Below, one piece after another: positions 51,812-61,023 of a stretch of 64,000 bases of DNA. Each line of letters opens with the position of its first letter. The stretch's first letter is position 1. A program made the position numbers and the translations under genes. Source of the DNA: Clostridia bacterium (GTDB lineage: Bacteria > Bacillota > Clostridia > Lachnospirales > Lachnospiraceae); assembly GCA_910576205.1 (NCBI GenBank), contig CAJTHL010000013.1:93672-157671 (forward strand), given 5' to 3'. The notes under the pieces are model-generated. The model had not been told where the DNA came from. It worked only from the letters and a program-made list of their open reading frames with translations, and made no database searches.

Positions 51812-53476
51812 TTATCTGGGCAGCTTAAAGGAGCTCTTAAGGGATACGATACGGTTAAAGACCAGGTTATCCTTTGTACTGTCCTTTGCGTCCACGCAGA
51901 AGAAGCCGTTTCGCACAAACTGGAAGCTGTCATAGGCCTTTGCCCCCGCAAATGCCGGCTCCAGATAAGCCTTCTCCACCACCGTAAGGGAGTCGGGGTT
52001 TAAGTTCAGACTTCCGTCCTCATTGTACACGCCCTTCTCCTCATCTATGATATTCTCATATAAGCGCACCTGGGCTGTGATTGCCTGGGAGGCCGGTACC
52101 CAGTGGATGGTTCCCTTAACCTTCCGTCCCGTAAAGCCGCTGCCCGCTTTTGTCTCCGGGTCATAGGTACAGTGGATTTCCGTCACCCTTCCGCTCTCAT
52201 CCTTCACAAAGCTCTCGCATTTCACAAAATAGGCATGCATCAGACGCACCTCGTTACCCGGAAACAGGCGGAAATATTTCTTCGGGGGATTTTCCATAAA
52301 ATCCTCCCGCTCAATGTAAAGCTCCCTGCTAAAAGGAATCTTCCGGCTTCCCAGAGCCTCATTTTCCAGGTTGTTGGCCGCATCCAGTTCTTCCACCTGC
52401 CCCTCCGGGTAGTTGTCGATGATAAGCTTCACCGGATCCAGCACCGCCATATACCGGGGACGCTTAAGCTTCAGATCCTCCCGGATACAGTATTCCAGCA
52501 TGGCATAATCCGCCGAGGACTGGCTTTTGGACACCCCGCAGAGCTCCACAAACATCTGCAGGGCTTCCGGCGTAAAGCCTCTCCGGCGAAGAGCCGCGAT
52601 GGACACCAGACGTGGGTCGTCCCAGCCGTCCACAATCCCTTCCTCCACCAGGCGCTTGATATAGCGCTTGCCAGTGACCACATTGGTAAGATACATCTTG
52701 GCAAACTCAATCTGCCTGGGGGGCTCTTCATACTGAAGCTCCCGCACCACCCAGTCGTAGAGAGGCCTGTGATCCTCAAACTCCAGGGTGCAGATGGAGT
52801 GAGTAATATGCTCGATGGCGTCCTCTATTGGGTGGGCAAAGTCATACATGGGGTAAATGCACCACTGATCTCCCGTGTTATGATGGCTCATATGGGCCAC
52901 ACGGTAGATCACCGGATCCCGCATATTCATGTTGGGGGAGGCCATGTCGATCTTTGCCCGCAGCACCTTCTCCCCGTCGGCGTACATGCCGTTTTTCATA
53001 TTTTCAAAAAGCTCCAGGTTTTCCTCCACGCTGCGGTTCCGGTAAGGGCTGTCCTTGCCTGCCTCCGTAAGAGTCCCCCGATAAGCCCGGATTTCCTCTG
53101 CGGACAGATCGCACACAAAGGCTTTTCCCTTCCTGATAAGCTTCACGGCCGCCTCGTACATCTGCTGGAAATAATCCGACGCAAAGTAGAGCCGGTCCTC
53201 AAACTGCGCCCCCAGCCATTCCACGTCCGCCTTGATGGACTCTACAAATTCCGTTTTCTCCTTGGTGGGATTCGTATCGTCAAAGCGCAGGTTGAATTTC
53301 CCGCCGTATTTCTTTGCCAGCCCATAGTTCAGCAGAATGGACTTGGCGTGTCCGATATGCAGATACCCGTTTGGCTCCGGCGGAAACCGGGTGTGAACCG
53401 TTTCGTACACCCCTTCCTCCAGATCTTTATCTATCATCTGCTCAATAAAATTTCTGGAAACCGTTTTCTCTTCCAT
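51812..53476 (-). CDS. glnS: Glutaminyl-tRNA synthetase
   Basis: 554 aa class Ib synthetase. HIGH motif is [10 protein letters not shown] in [19 protein letters not shown]. The KMSKS-equivalent loop reads [16 protein letters not shown], with TGKR in place of MSKR, a form I know from Clostridial relatives. Catalytic and tRNA-acceptor domains are followed by the usual C-terminal beta-barrel domains ([20 protein letters not shown]). ATG 53476 follows AGGAGGG by 4 nt; the frame runs on to 53512. Glutaminyl-tRNA formation by this enzyme is alternative to the GatCAB route. Confidence 0.95.
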   Translation of the reverse strand: MEEKTVSRNFIEQMIDKDLEEGVYETVHTRFPPEPNGYLHIGHAKSILLNYGLAKKYGGKFNLRFDDTNPTKEKTEFVESIKADVEWLGAQFEDRLYFASDYFQQMYEAAVKLIRKGKAFVCDLSAEEIRAYRGTLTEAGKDSPYRNRSVEENLELFENMKNGMYADGEKVLRAKIDMASPNMNMRDPVIYRVAHMSHHNTGDQWCIYPMYDFAHPIEDAIEHITHSICTLEFEDHRPLYDWVVRELQYEEPPRQIEFAKMYLTNVVTGKRYIKRLVEEGIVDGWDDPRLVSIAALRRRGFTPEALQMFVELCGVSKSQSSADYAMLEYCIREDLKLKRPRYMAVLDPVKLIIDNYPEGQVEELDAANNLENEALGSRKIPFSRELYIEREDFMENPPKKYFRLFPGNEVRLMHAYFVKCESFVKDESGRVTEIHCTYDPETKAGSGFTGRKVKGTIHWVPASQAITAQVRLYENIIDEEKGVYNEDGSLNLNPDSLTVVEKAYLEPAFAGAKAYDSFQFVRNGFFCVDAKDSTKDNLVFNRIVSLKSSFKLPR

Positions 53477-53610
53477 AACACCCTCCTGTATTACGCTGTA
53501 TACCACAGACATACGTCAACCCACAAAAGTCCTCTGTGTGCGGACATTTTTCTGTATACTGACGCAATCATATCACATTTTTGTGAGGTTGGGAAGGGTT
53601 TTTTGGAATC

Positions 53611-53648
53611 AAAAGAGGGCCTGCCTCTACCGGCTTCAGCCCTCTTTG
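53611..53648. terminator. Terminator after parC
   Basis: AAAGAGGGC / GCCCTCTTT stem with an 18-nt loop; on the minus strand the stem ends in TTTT. It lies between parC and glnS. Confidence 0.8.
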
Positions 53649-53671
53649 CTTTTTGACCCATAAAGCGTGTA

Positions 53672-55918
53672 TTATACCCGGATTTTTGTTCCTTTCGTAT
53701 CCCGCGCTCCGGTTTTCAGCCTGTTTAAGGAAATCTCCTTCTCTTTGTAGGTGATCGTCATCTCTGTCCGGCTCTGGTATACATAGACTGCCTCCAGAAA
53801 ATCCTTCTCCCCAAGCTTCATGCCCCGCACGCCAAAAGCCGCCTTCTTCTTCTCTGGGATTTCCTCCAGGGGCATCTTAAGGAAACAGCCCTGGGCGCTC
53901 TGAAGCACCACCTGTTCATTTTCCTCTAAAAGGGCCGCCTGCAATAGCTCGTCCCCCTCTGCCAGCCTGGTGGCCGCCACGGTGCGGTTGGCCGTCACAA
54001 ATTCCTCTCCCCGCACAATCTTTACCATGCCGGTTTTTGTCCCAAAAAGGAGACGCCGCTCCTTCAGGCTCTCCATGCTGCACACCCCTACCAGGAGCTC
54101 TGCGCTGCTGGAATAATTGCTGTAATTGTCAATGGGGGCTCCCTTGTCGCGGAATTTCCCGTAGGGGAGGTCTAACACTTTTAAGGAATGCATTTTTCCG
54201 GTATTGGTGAAAATACAGATGCGGTCCGTGTTCATGCAGGGAATCACATAGCTGCTCTCTGCGTCCGCCGCCTCCTTATTCCGCTCGTAGGCAGGCACGT
54301 CGATCACCTTGGCGTAGCCGTAGCGGTTCATAAGGAACACCACCGGCGTCTCCTCCACCTTCTTTTCCTCAAAGACCGCTTCCGCTGCGTTTTCAATGGA
54401 CGTCTTTCTGGGAGCCGCGTACTCTTTCTTAAACTGGGCCAGCTCCCTGTCGATAACCCTTGTCATGCTCTTGTGGTTTTCCAGGATATCCTCATACGTC
54501 GCGATATTTTTAAGGGTGGTTTCATGCTCCTTCATAAGGGCCTGCACCTCCAGGCCGATAAGCTTATACAGGCGCATTTCCAGAATCGCGGAGGCCTGGC
54601 GCTCGGTGAAAGACAGCTTCGCCGCCTGCTTTCTGGATTTCTCCGACTTAAACTGGATTTTTCCGGTGTTCCCTTCCGTAAGACAGGCCCTGGCCTCCTT
54701 TAAGTCTTTGCTTCCCCGCAGGATTTCAATAATCAGGTCGATGACGTCGCAGGCCTTGATAAGCCCTTCCTGAATCTCCTTCTTGTCCTGCTCCCTGGAA
54801 AGAAGGGTTCTGTATTTCCGGGTAGTCAGCTCATACTGGAATTCAATGCTGTATTCCAGGGCCTGGCGGAGGCTCAGGGTTTCCGGCCTGCCGTCGGCCA
54901 CAGCCAGCATATTGACCCCAAAAGTATCCTCCAGCCGGGTCTTTTTATAGAGCATGTTTTTAAGGTTTTCCGCGTCCGCCCCCTTCTTCAGCTCCAGCAC
55001 AATGCGGATACCCTCCTTGGAGGACTGGTTGGAGATATCCACAATATCCGTGGTTTTGCGGGATTCCACAAGGGCAGCAATATCATTCAGGAATTTCCCG
55101 ATATTGGCGCCGATCATGGGGTAGGGAATCTCGGTGATAACAAGCTTCTCCTTTCCGCCCTTTGCCTTTTCCAGCTCCACCCTGCCCCGGATTCTGATTT
55201 TTCCTGTGCCTGTCTCATAAATGGCCGCCAGATCGTCCTGGTTTACCACGATTCCCCCGGTTGGAAAATCCGGGCCGGGCAGATACTGCATCAGCTCTCT
55301 GGTGGTAAGCTCCGGATTTTTAAGAAGGGCTCTGGCCGCATCAATGACCTCCCCTAAGTTGTGGGGGGGGATGCTGGTTGCCATTCCCACGGCAATACCG
55401 TCCGCCCCGTTTACCAGAAGATTCGGAACCTTCACCGGCAATACGGAAGGCTCTTTTTCCGTCTCGTCAAAGTTGGGCACAAAATCCACCACATTCTTGT
55501 CCAGGTCATTGAGAAATGCCTCCTGGGCCACTTTCTTTAGACGCGCCTCCGTGTAACGCATGGCCGCGGCCCCGTCCCCCTCGATGGAACCGAAATTTCC
55601 GTGTCCGTCCACCAGGGGCATACTTTTCTTAAAGTCCTGGGCCATAACCACCAGGGCTTCATAAATGGAGCTGTCCCCGTGGGGATGGTACTTACCCATG
55701 GTATCTCCCACAATACGGGCACATTTCCGGTAAGGCTTGTCATAGCGGATGCCCAGCTCGTACATATCGTAGAGGGTCCGCCGCTGCACCGGCTTCAAGC
55801 CGTCCCGCACATCTGGCAGTGCCCGGGAAATAATCACGCTCATGGCATAGTCAATGTACGACTTCTGCATGAGCTCCGCATATTCCGTTCTGATAATCTG
55901 TTCCTGTATCTGTTCCAT
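53672..55918 (-). CDS. parC: DNA topoisomerase IV subunit A (ParC)
   Basis: 748 aa type IIA topoisomerase A subunit. Catalytic Tyr122 in AAMRYTEARL; quinolone-determining region HPHGDSSIYEALVVMAQ has serine at the first hot position (sensitive type). The C-terminal beta-pinwheel (from about residue 500) contains no QRRGGKG GyrA-box, which separates GyrA from ParC, so ParC is preferred. It unlinks daughter chromosomes. The parE gene is 98 bp upstream; the gap contains a repeat of two and a half 29-bp units, directly before the ribosome binding site AGGAG. Confidence 0.85.
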   Translation of the reverse strand: MEQIQEQIIRTEYAELMQKSYIDYAMSVIISRALPDVRDGLKPVQRRTLYDMYELGIRYDKPYRKCARIVGDTMGKYHPHGDSSIYEALVVMAQDFKKSMPLVDGHGNFGSIEGDGAAAMRYTEARLKKVAQEAFLNDLDKNVVDFVPNFDETEKEPSVLPVKVPNLLVNGADGIAVGMATSIPPHNLGEVIDAARALLKNPELTTRELMQYLPGPDFPTGGIVVNQDDLAAIYETGTGKIRIRGRVELEKAKGGKEKLVITEIPYPMIGANIGKFLNDIAALVESRKTTDIVDISNQSSKEGIRIVLELKKGADAENLKNMLYKKTRLEDTFGVNMLAVADGRPETLSLRQALEYSIEFQYELTTRKYRTLLSREQDKKEIQEGLIKACDVIDLIIEILRGSKDLKEARACLTEGNTGKIQFKSEKSRKQAAKLSFTERQASAILEMRLYKLIGLEVQALMKEHETTLKNIATYEDILENHKSMTRVIDRELAQFKKEYAAPRKTSIENAAEAVFEEKKVEETPVVFLMNRYGYAKVIDVPAYERNKEAADAESSYVIPCMNTDRICIFTNTGKMHSLKVLDLPYGKFRDKGAPIDNYSNYSSSAELLVGVCSMESLKERRLLFGTKTGMVKIVRGEEFVTANRTVAATRLAEGDELLQAALLEENEQVVLQSAQGCFLKMPLEEIPEKKKAAFGVRGMKLGEKDFLEAVYVYQSRTEMTITYKEKEISLNRLKTGARDTKGTKIRV

Positions 55919-55937
55919 ACATTTATTCTCCTATATT

Positions 55938-56010
55938 GAAGTCGCTGCACGACGGCTCTGAAGAGTGAAGTCGCTGCAAGACAGTTCTGAAAGGTGAAGT
56001 CACTTCGGCC
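55938..56010. repeat. Tandem 29-bp repeat (2.5 units) upstream of parC
   Basis: Full units at 55938-55966 and 55967-55995 (GAAGTCGCTGCAMGACRG...), then a partial unit GAAGTCACTTCGGCC. The same unit and partial unit occur at 17021-17065 before dapL. On the transcript the units lie immediately upstream of the parC ribosome binding site. Confidence 0.85.
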
Positions 56011-56016
56011 GCCAAT

Positions 56017-57939
56017 TTACACATCCAGCTCTGCATCCTGGGCGTGCTCGTAAATGAAGGAGCGGCGGGGCGGCACGTCCGTGCCCATAAGCATCTCCGT
56101 CACATTGGAAGCCATGCGGGCATCCTCGATCTCTATGCGCTTTAAAATCCGGGTCCTAGGATCCAGGGTTGTCTCCCATAGCTGATCCGCGTCCATCTCC
56201 CCCAGTCCCTTGTAACGCTGGAGGGTAAACGCTCCCTTGTGGCGCTTCCGGTAACGCTCCAGGGCCTTATCGTCGTAGAGATATTCTCCCGCCCCGTTTT
56301 TGGGCATGGCTTTATAGAGGGGCGGCATAGCCAGATACACATGCCCCTCGTAGATGAGATCCGGCATAAACCGGTAAAAGAGGGTCAAAAGAAGCGTGCT
56401 GATATGGGCGCCGTCCACGTCCGCATCCGCCATAATAATGATCTTGTCATAGCGAAGCCTGGTAATATCAAAATCATTTCCGTATCCTTCCGAAAATCCG
56501 CAGCCAAAAGCGTAGATCATTGTCTTGATCTCTGCGTTGGCCAGCACCTTGTCAATGCTGGCTTTCTCCACATTTAGGATTTTTCCCCGGATGGGCAGAA
56601 TCGCCTGGTAATTCCTGTCCCGGGCCATCTTGGCGGAGCCCCCGGCGGAATCTCCCTCCACAATAAATATCTCACATTTGGAAGCGTCCCGGCTCTCACA
56701 GTTGGCAAGCTTTCCGTTGGAATCAAAGGAATATTTCTGTTTTGTCAGAAGATTTGTCCTGGCCCGCTCCTCAGTCTTTCGTATTTTGGCCGCCTTCTCG
56801 GCGCAGCCTATAACATTTTTTAAAATTTCCAGATTCCGGTCAAAATAACGACCGATCTCCTCCCCGGCGATCTTGGCCGTAGCCTTGGTAGCGTCCTGGT
56901 TGTCAAGCTTGGTCTTTGTCTGCCCCTCAAACCTGGGGGCGGGATGTTTGATGGAAATCACGGCCGTCATGCCGTTTCGCACGTCGGCCCCCGTGAAATT
57001 GGCGTCTTTCTCCTTTAAAATCCCCAACTCCCTGGCGTAATTGTTGATTACCGTGGTAAACACCGTCTTAAAGCCGGTCAGATGGGCGCCTCCCTCGGCG
57101 TTGTAAATATTGTTGCAGAATCCCAGCACATTTTCGTGGAACTCGTTTATATACTGGAAGGCTCCCTCCACGGTAATGCCCTCCGATTCCCCTTTAAAAT
57201 AGATCACATCATGGATTTTCTCTTTGTTCCTGTTGAGATCCTCCACAAAACCGATGATGCCGTTTTCCTCGTGGTACTCCACATGCTCCACGGTTTCCCC
57301 CCTGCGATCCTCAAAGATGATGGTCAGCTCCGGGTTCAGATAGGCCGTCTCGTGAAGGCGGCTTTTCACCTCGTCCGCTTTAAACCGGGTTTTCTCGAAG
57401 ATTTCCGGATCCGGCAGGAAATTTATCTTTGTTCCTGTCTCCTTTGTCTTTCTCAGCACAGGAAGAAGGCCCTCCTGTAATTCAATGGTGGGAATGCCCC
57501 TTTCATAATGATCGTGATGTACGGCGCCCTCCCGGCTGATCTCTATGTCAAGGTAGGTGGACAGGGCGTTCACCACGGAGGAGCCCACCCCGTGAAGTCC
57601 CCCGCTGGTCTTATAGACGGAATCGTCAAATTTCCCCCCTGCGTGGAGGGTGGTAAACACCAGCCGCTCCGCCGACATGCCCCTGGCATGCATTCCCACA
57701 GGAATTCCCCGGCCATTGTCAACGACAGTGCAGGAGCCGTCCCGCTCCAGACAAACCCAGATCTGGGAACAATGCCCCGCCAGATGCTCGTCCACCGCGT
57801 TGTCCACAATCTCATAAATCAAATGGTTCAGACCCTTCCGGGAGACGCTGCCAATATACATGCCCGGCCGCTTCCGCACAGCCTCCAGCCCTTCCAGAAC
57901 GGCTATGCTGTCCGCATCGTAAGTCTCTCTCTTTGCCAT
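56017..57939 (-). CDS. parE: DNA topoisomerase IV subunit B (ParE)
   Basis: 640 aa ATPase subunit. N-terminal GHKL: EIVDNAVDEHLAGHCSQ, DNGRGIPVGMHARG and GGLHGVGSSVVNALS; Toprim: EGDSAGGSAKMARDRNYQAI and DADVDGAHISTLLL. Length suits ParE or short GyrB; the LexA box upstream and its partner's lack of a GyrA box favour ParE. In Bacillus subtilis parEC belongs to the SOS regulon. ATG follows AAAGGAG. It heads the parE-parC operon. Confidence 0.82.
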   Translation of the reverse strand: MAKRETYDADSIAVLEGLEAVRKRPGMYIGSVSRKGLNHLIYEIVDNAVDEHLAGHCSQIWVCLERDGSCTVVDNGRGIPVGMHARGMSAERLVFTTLHAGGKFDDSVYKTSGGLHGVGSSVVNALSTYLDIEISREGAVHHDHYERGIPTIELQEGLLPVLRKTKETGTKINFLPDPEIFEKTRFKADEVKSRLHETAYLNPELTIIFEDRRGETVEHVEYHEENGIIGFVEDLNRNKEKIHDVIYFKGESEGITVEGAFQYINEFHENVLGFCNNIYNAEGGAHLTGFKTVFTTVINNYARELGILKEKDANFTGADVRNGMTAVISIKHPAPRFEGQTKTKLDNQDATKATAKIAGEEIGRYFDRNLEILKNVIGCAEKAAKIRKTEERARTNLLTKQKYSFDSNGKLANCESRDASKCEIFIVEGDSAGGSAKMARDRNYQAILPIRGKILNVEKASIDKVLANAEIKTMIYAFGCGFSEGYGNDFDITRLRYDKIIIMADADVDGAHISTLLLTLFYRFMPDLIYEGHVYLAMPPLYKAMPKNGAGEYLYDDKALERYRKRHKGAFTLQRYKGLGEMDADQLWETTLDPRTRILKRIEIEDARMASNVTEMLMGTDVPPRRSFIYEHAQDAELDV

Positions 57940-57964
57940 AAAAATCTCCTTTATATTTCCGATT

Positions 57965-57978
57965 AAAACATTTGTTCG
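57965..57978 (-). promoter_or_regulatory. LexA (SOS) box upstream of parE
   Basis: Minus strand CGAACAAATGTTTT matches the Gram-positive LexA consensus CGAACRNRYGTTYC at 13 of 14 positions. It lies 18 nt downstream of the -10 box and 26 nt before the parE start codon, where bound LexA would block transcription. Confidence 0.7.
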
Positions 57979-57995
57979 AAAAACGAATCTTTTTA

Positions 57996-58023
57996 ATTAT
58001 ACCATATAAAAAACAAAAAGCAA
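57996..58023 (-). promoter_or_regulatory. Promoter of parE-parC
   Basis: Minus strand TTGCTT (58023-58018), 16 bp, TATAAT (58001-57996, perfect -10). Confidence 0.6.
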
Positions 58024-58103
58024 GCAAAAAAAGAAAAGCCATGTCACCGTCAGCCGGACAGGCCTTTCTCTGTATATAGCCATGTTACATATAGTCTCCC
58101 GCT

Positions 58104-58943
58104 TTACACCACCACAATAATCCCGCCGTCGTTGGCGTAGAGACTGCTGATGCCGTTGGTGTTCAGAAGAATCACGTCCTTCACGGGGAGACGTTTCAGA
58201 AGCTCCTCCTTCACCATCTGTCCCCGCTCTTTGCAGTTACAGTGGGAGATTGCCAGCACCTTCTCCGCAGGATTTTTTACTTCCTTCGTGATAACCTCCA
58301 CCATCTTTTTCAGCGCCCGGTTAATGCCTCTGGCCTGGTCAAGCTGGATAATGGTTCCCTCCGGCGTGGCTCCCATAACCGGCTTAATATTCAACGCGCT
58401 GGCCACGAAAGCCTTCAGATTGCTGAGACGTCCGTTCTTCCGCAAGGTTTCCAGGCTTTCCAGCACAAAGTAAGTATTCTGGCCTTTAATGTATTCCTCT
58501 ACAGCCTCCACGGTTTCCCGGAAAGTCTTTCCCGCCCTGGCGCAGGCCTCTGCCTTCAAGGCAATCAAGGTCTGCCCAATGGACGCGGAGCAGGAGTTAA
58601 ACACATGGATATTTTTGTCCTTGTGCCGCTCCTGGTACATTTTTTTTGCCAGCTCGGCGCTGTTGTAGGAGCCCGAGAGCGCCGCCGACAGAGTTACCAC
58701 ATAGACGCACTCCGCCTCCCCCTCAAACGCCTGCATATAACGCTCCGGGGACGGGCAGGCTGACTTGGGGCAGTTGGGGCTTTTCGCCACACGCTTCAAA
58801 AAATCCGCCTGGTCAAAGGTCTCGTCGTCCACAACCTCATAACCGTCTATATCAATGGTGAGCGGAATATTCTCATAAAAACCGCTTTTTTTACATTCCT
58901 CCGGTAATTCTCCGCAGCTGTCTACAATAATCTTGTAACTCAT
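58104..58943 (-). CDS. DegV family fatty-acid-binding protein (FakB-like)
   Basis: 279 aa, two-domain DegV fold. The start SYKIIVDSCGELPEE, the fatty-acid-carboxylate loop TLSAALSGSYNSAELA and the C-terminal ISHCNCKERGQM motif are characteristic. FakB proteins hold a fatty acid for phosphorylation by FakA; no fakA gene is seen here, as usual. ATG 58943 follows GGAGG by 5 nt; the frame is open to 58964. Own promoter upstream (58995-59023). Confidence 0.9.
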   Translation of the reverse strand: MSYKIIVDSCGELPEECKKSGFYENIPLTIDIDGYEVVDDETFDQADFLKRVAKSPNCPKSACPSPERYMQAFEGEAECVYVVTLSAALSGSYNSAELAKKMYQERHKDKNIHVFNSCSASIGQTLIALKAEACARAGKTFRETVEAVEEYIKGQNTYFVLESLETLRKNGRLSNLKAFVASALNIKPVMGATPEGTIIQLDQARGINRALKKMVEVITKEVKNPAEKVLAISHCNCKERGQMVKEELLKRLPVKDVILLNTNGISSLYANDGGIIVVV

Positions 58944-58994
58944 AGCGTCCTCCATCATCACCACTACATCATATAGTTTTTAATACCAGATATA

Positions 58995-59023
58995 ATGGTA
59001 ACATAGATAAGGAATCTTTTCAA
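58995..59023 (-). promoter_or_regulatory. Promoter of the DegV gene
   Basis: Minus strand TTGAAA (59023-59018), 17 bp, TACCAT (59000-58995), about 50 nt before the start codon. Confidence 0.6.
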
Positions 59024-59190
59024 GGGCTATTTACATATTTTTCAAAGTTCCGTCAGATTCCTGTCGGTAAAATCCTTGCATTTCCCATAGTGTAATGATA
59101 TGATAAAAGCATCTGTTCCGGTTAAGACCACATCCCCATATTGGAATCCTGGCGGATATATTAAAAAAAAGCCAGATGGAGGTGCGCAAT

Positions 59191-59403
59191 ATGCTATTAG
59201 AGGAATGCAATGAAAAAGCTGAGCGGGAATATCTGCTGAAAGAAGGTCAGATTCAAGGATTGGAGCAAGGCCGTATACAAATGATTGAAAATGCACTGTG
59301 GACCACAAAAAATATCAGCCAGACAGCCTGGCTCTTAAAAATTTCCGCAGAGGAGGCCCGAACCGTGGCAAAAGAAAAGGGAATTCAAGTCCAGGACGAT
59401 TAA
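59191..59403 (+). pseudogene. Short remnant resembling the C-terminal tail of an Rpn/PD-(D/E)XK nuclease protein
   Basis: 70 aa. Composition and pattern (EREYLLKEGQIQGLEQGRIQ then helix AWLLKISAEEARTVAKEKGI) resemble the basic/glutamine-rich C-terminal helix bundle of Rpn (recombination-promoting nuclease) proteins; the nuclease core itself is absent. ATG 59191 has GGAGG 8 nt upstream, so it may still be translated. It is read as a truncated transposase-associated gene remnant; an intact small gene of unknown function remains possible. Confidence 0.45.
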
Positions 59404-59428
59404 ACCCGGAATACCGGAAAAGCTTTGC

Positions 59429-59492
59429 AAAAGGGACGGACATCTCCCGGGCCGGACAGACCGGCAACCCGGGGGACTGTCTGTCCCTTTTC
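59429..59492. terminator. Large bidirectional hairpin between the nuclease remnant and the aminopeptidase gene
   Basis: AAAGGGACGGACA / TGTCTGTCCCTTT arms with inner CCCGGG pairing and GCCGGACAGACCGGC loop. A/T runs on both sides allow it to end transcription from both directions. The GGGACAGNC-like arm is a widespread Clostridial intergenic pattern. Confidence 0.75.
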
Positions 59493-59509
59493 TTATAATT
59501 CCTATATTT

Positions 59510-60814
59510 TCAAATGGTGTAATACGCCGTTACAAGCTGTGCCAGGCTTTCCTGGTCCCGGGCTCCCATAACCTCCCTGGCCGAGTGCATGGCCAGAAGC
59601 GGCACGCCCACGTCCACGGTCCGCACAGGAAGCATGGTGGACGCAATGGGGCCCAGGGTGCTGCCTCCCGCCACATCGGAGCGGTTCGTGATCTTCTGGA
59701 AGGGAATCCGGCATTCCCCGCAGATCTGTTGTACAATGGCGATAGCCTCGCAGTCTGTGGCATAGGCCTGGCCACTGTTTTCTTTAATGACAAGGCCCTG
59801 TCCCAGCACGCCTCTGGCAGTAATGTCGCTTTTTTCTGTCTTGTTGGGATGTACCCCGTGGCCTACGTCCACAGACAGCAGCATGCCGTCGGAAACCGTC
59901 TCCAGAAAATGCTGCCGGTCCCTTCCAAAGGAAAACAAAATCTTCTCCAGAATCATGGACAGCAGCGCAGAGCCCGCCCCCTGCTTGGTTCTGCTGCCAA
60001 TCTCCTCATGGTCAAACAGGGCCGCCAGATTAATGCCCCTCTCCCGCTCTCCCTTTATCATACCGTCCAAAACCGCCTGAACACCCGTCAGATCATCCAG
60101 ACGGGGCGAAGAGAGAAATTCCTCCTCCATACCCAAAAGCACGCCCTGGTCCGTATTGTAAAGACCCAGTTCAAAATCCAGGATATCCTCTTTTTCTACC
60201 TGCATCTCCCTGGCCAGGCAGGAAAGAAAGAAATCCTTTTCGTCTTTCATTCCCTCCGGCAATTCGTCTTTTCCTAACAGCCCCACAAGAGGCAGAAGGT
60301 CTTTCTGCCTGTTTATCTCTACGCCCTTATTTATGTCCTTTTCCAGGTGAATCGCCAGATTGGGAACCGTGCAAAAAGGTCTTTTCAGATCAACAAGACG
60401 CATCCGGGGGCAAAATACCTCTTTTCCCCGCAGGGCCACACGGCCAGCCAGGCTTAGGGGACGGTCCAGCCAGGTGTTTAATATGGCTCCCCCGTACACC
60501 TCCACATTCAACTGACGATAGCCTTCCCGCTCCACCTCCGGCCTTGTTTTAATGCGCAGCCCGGGGAAATCTGTGTGGGCTGCGGCCATGCGCACGGAAT
60601 CCCCAAATGTAAAACGTCTGCCTACCGTAAACGCAAGCAGGCTGGAACCGTGATGCCGCACAAAATATTTCCCTCCGGTATCCAGCCCCCAGTCCCTGCC
60701 AGCTTCAAGCTCCTCAAATCCAGCCGCTTCAAGCTGCCCTGCCGCAGCCTGCACTACGTGAAAAGGCGACGTCCCCTTCTGTATCAAGCCGAGCAGCCTT
60801 TCTGTCTCACTCAT
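59510..60814 (-). CDS. M18 family aminopeptidase (aspartyl aminopeptidase)
   Basis: 434 aa zinc metallopeptidase. Metal ligands are in AAAHTDFPGLR (first His/Asp), FDHEEIGSRT (catalytic Glu pair) and DVGHGVHPN; the C-terminal TMLPVRTVDVGVPLLAMHSAREV is the family end. It releases N-terminal acidic residues from peptides in the cytoplasm. Length is close to family norm. Ends before a large hairpin. ATG follows GGAGG. No operon partners; the DUF5721 gene is divergent. Confidence 0.92.
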   Translation of the reverse strand: MSETERLLGLIQKGTSPFHVVQAAAGQLEAAGFEELEAGRDWGLDTGGKYFVRHHGSSLLAFTVGRRFTFGDSVRMAAAHTDFPGLRIKTRPEVEREGYRQLNVEVYGGAILNTWLDRPLSLAGRVALRGKEVFCPRMRLVDLKRPFCTVPNLAIHLEKDINKGVEINRQKDLLPLVGLLGKDELPEGMKDEKDFFLSCLAREMQVEKEDILDFELGLYNTDQGVLLGMEEEFLSSPRLDDLTGVQAVLDGMIKGERERGINLAALFDHEEIGSRTKQGAGSALLSMILEKILFSFGRDRQHFLETVSDGMLLSVDVGHGVHPNKTEKSDITARGVLGQGLVIKENSGQAYATDCEAIAIVQQICGECRIPFQKITNRSDVAGGSTLGPIASTMLPVRTVDVGVPLLAMHSAREVMGARDQESLAQLVTAYYTI

Positions 60815-60923
60815 TTATCTGCTCCTCCTTTCCTGCCATAATTCTGGCAGCTGTTTCAGATTCTTTTCCTGCTATGATAACCATAAATCCCCTATAACCC
60901 CCCAAAAGTTTCCCTGCTGCGAC

Positions 60924-60952
60924 TTGACGCCAGCCGCCTACCATTATAAAAT
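60924..60952 (+). promoter_or_regulatory. Promoter of the DUF5721 gene
   Basis: TTGACG (60924-60929), 17 bp, TAAAAT (60947-60952), about 65 nt before the TTG start codon. Confidence 0.65.
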
Positions 60953-61023
60953 AAAAGCAATCGCCAGCCTGGACTGACGCTGCATTTCCAATTCCGGAAT
61001 CCGCAGGAAGAAAGGAGCGCGCC

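Noticed and set aside
50641..51828. 395-aa open frame opposite the MocR-type gene
   Set aside because: Antisense shadow without start signals; the MocR gene on the other strand has clear domains.
52103..53656. 517-aa open frame opposite glnS
   Set aside because: Antisense shadow of the high-GC glnS gene; the histidine/proline-rich composition is that of a complementary frame, not a protein family.
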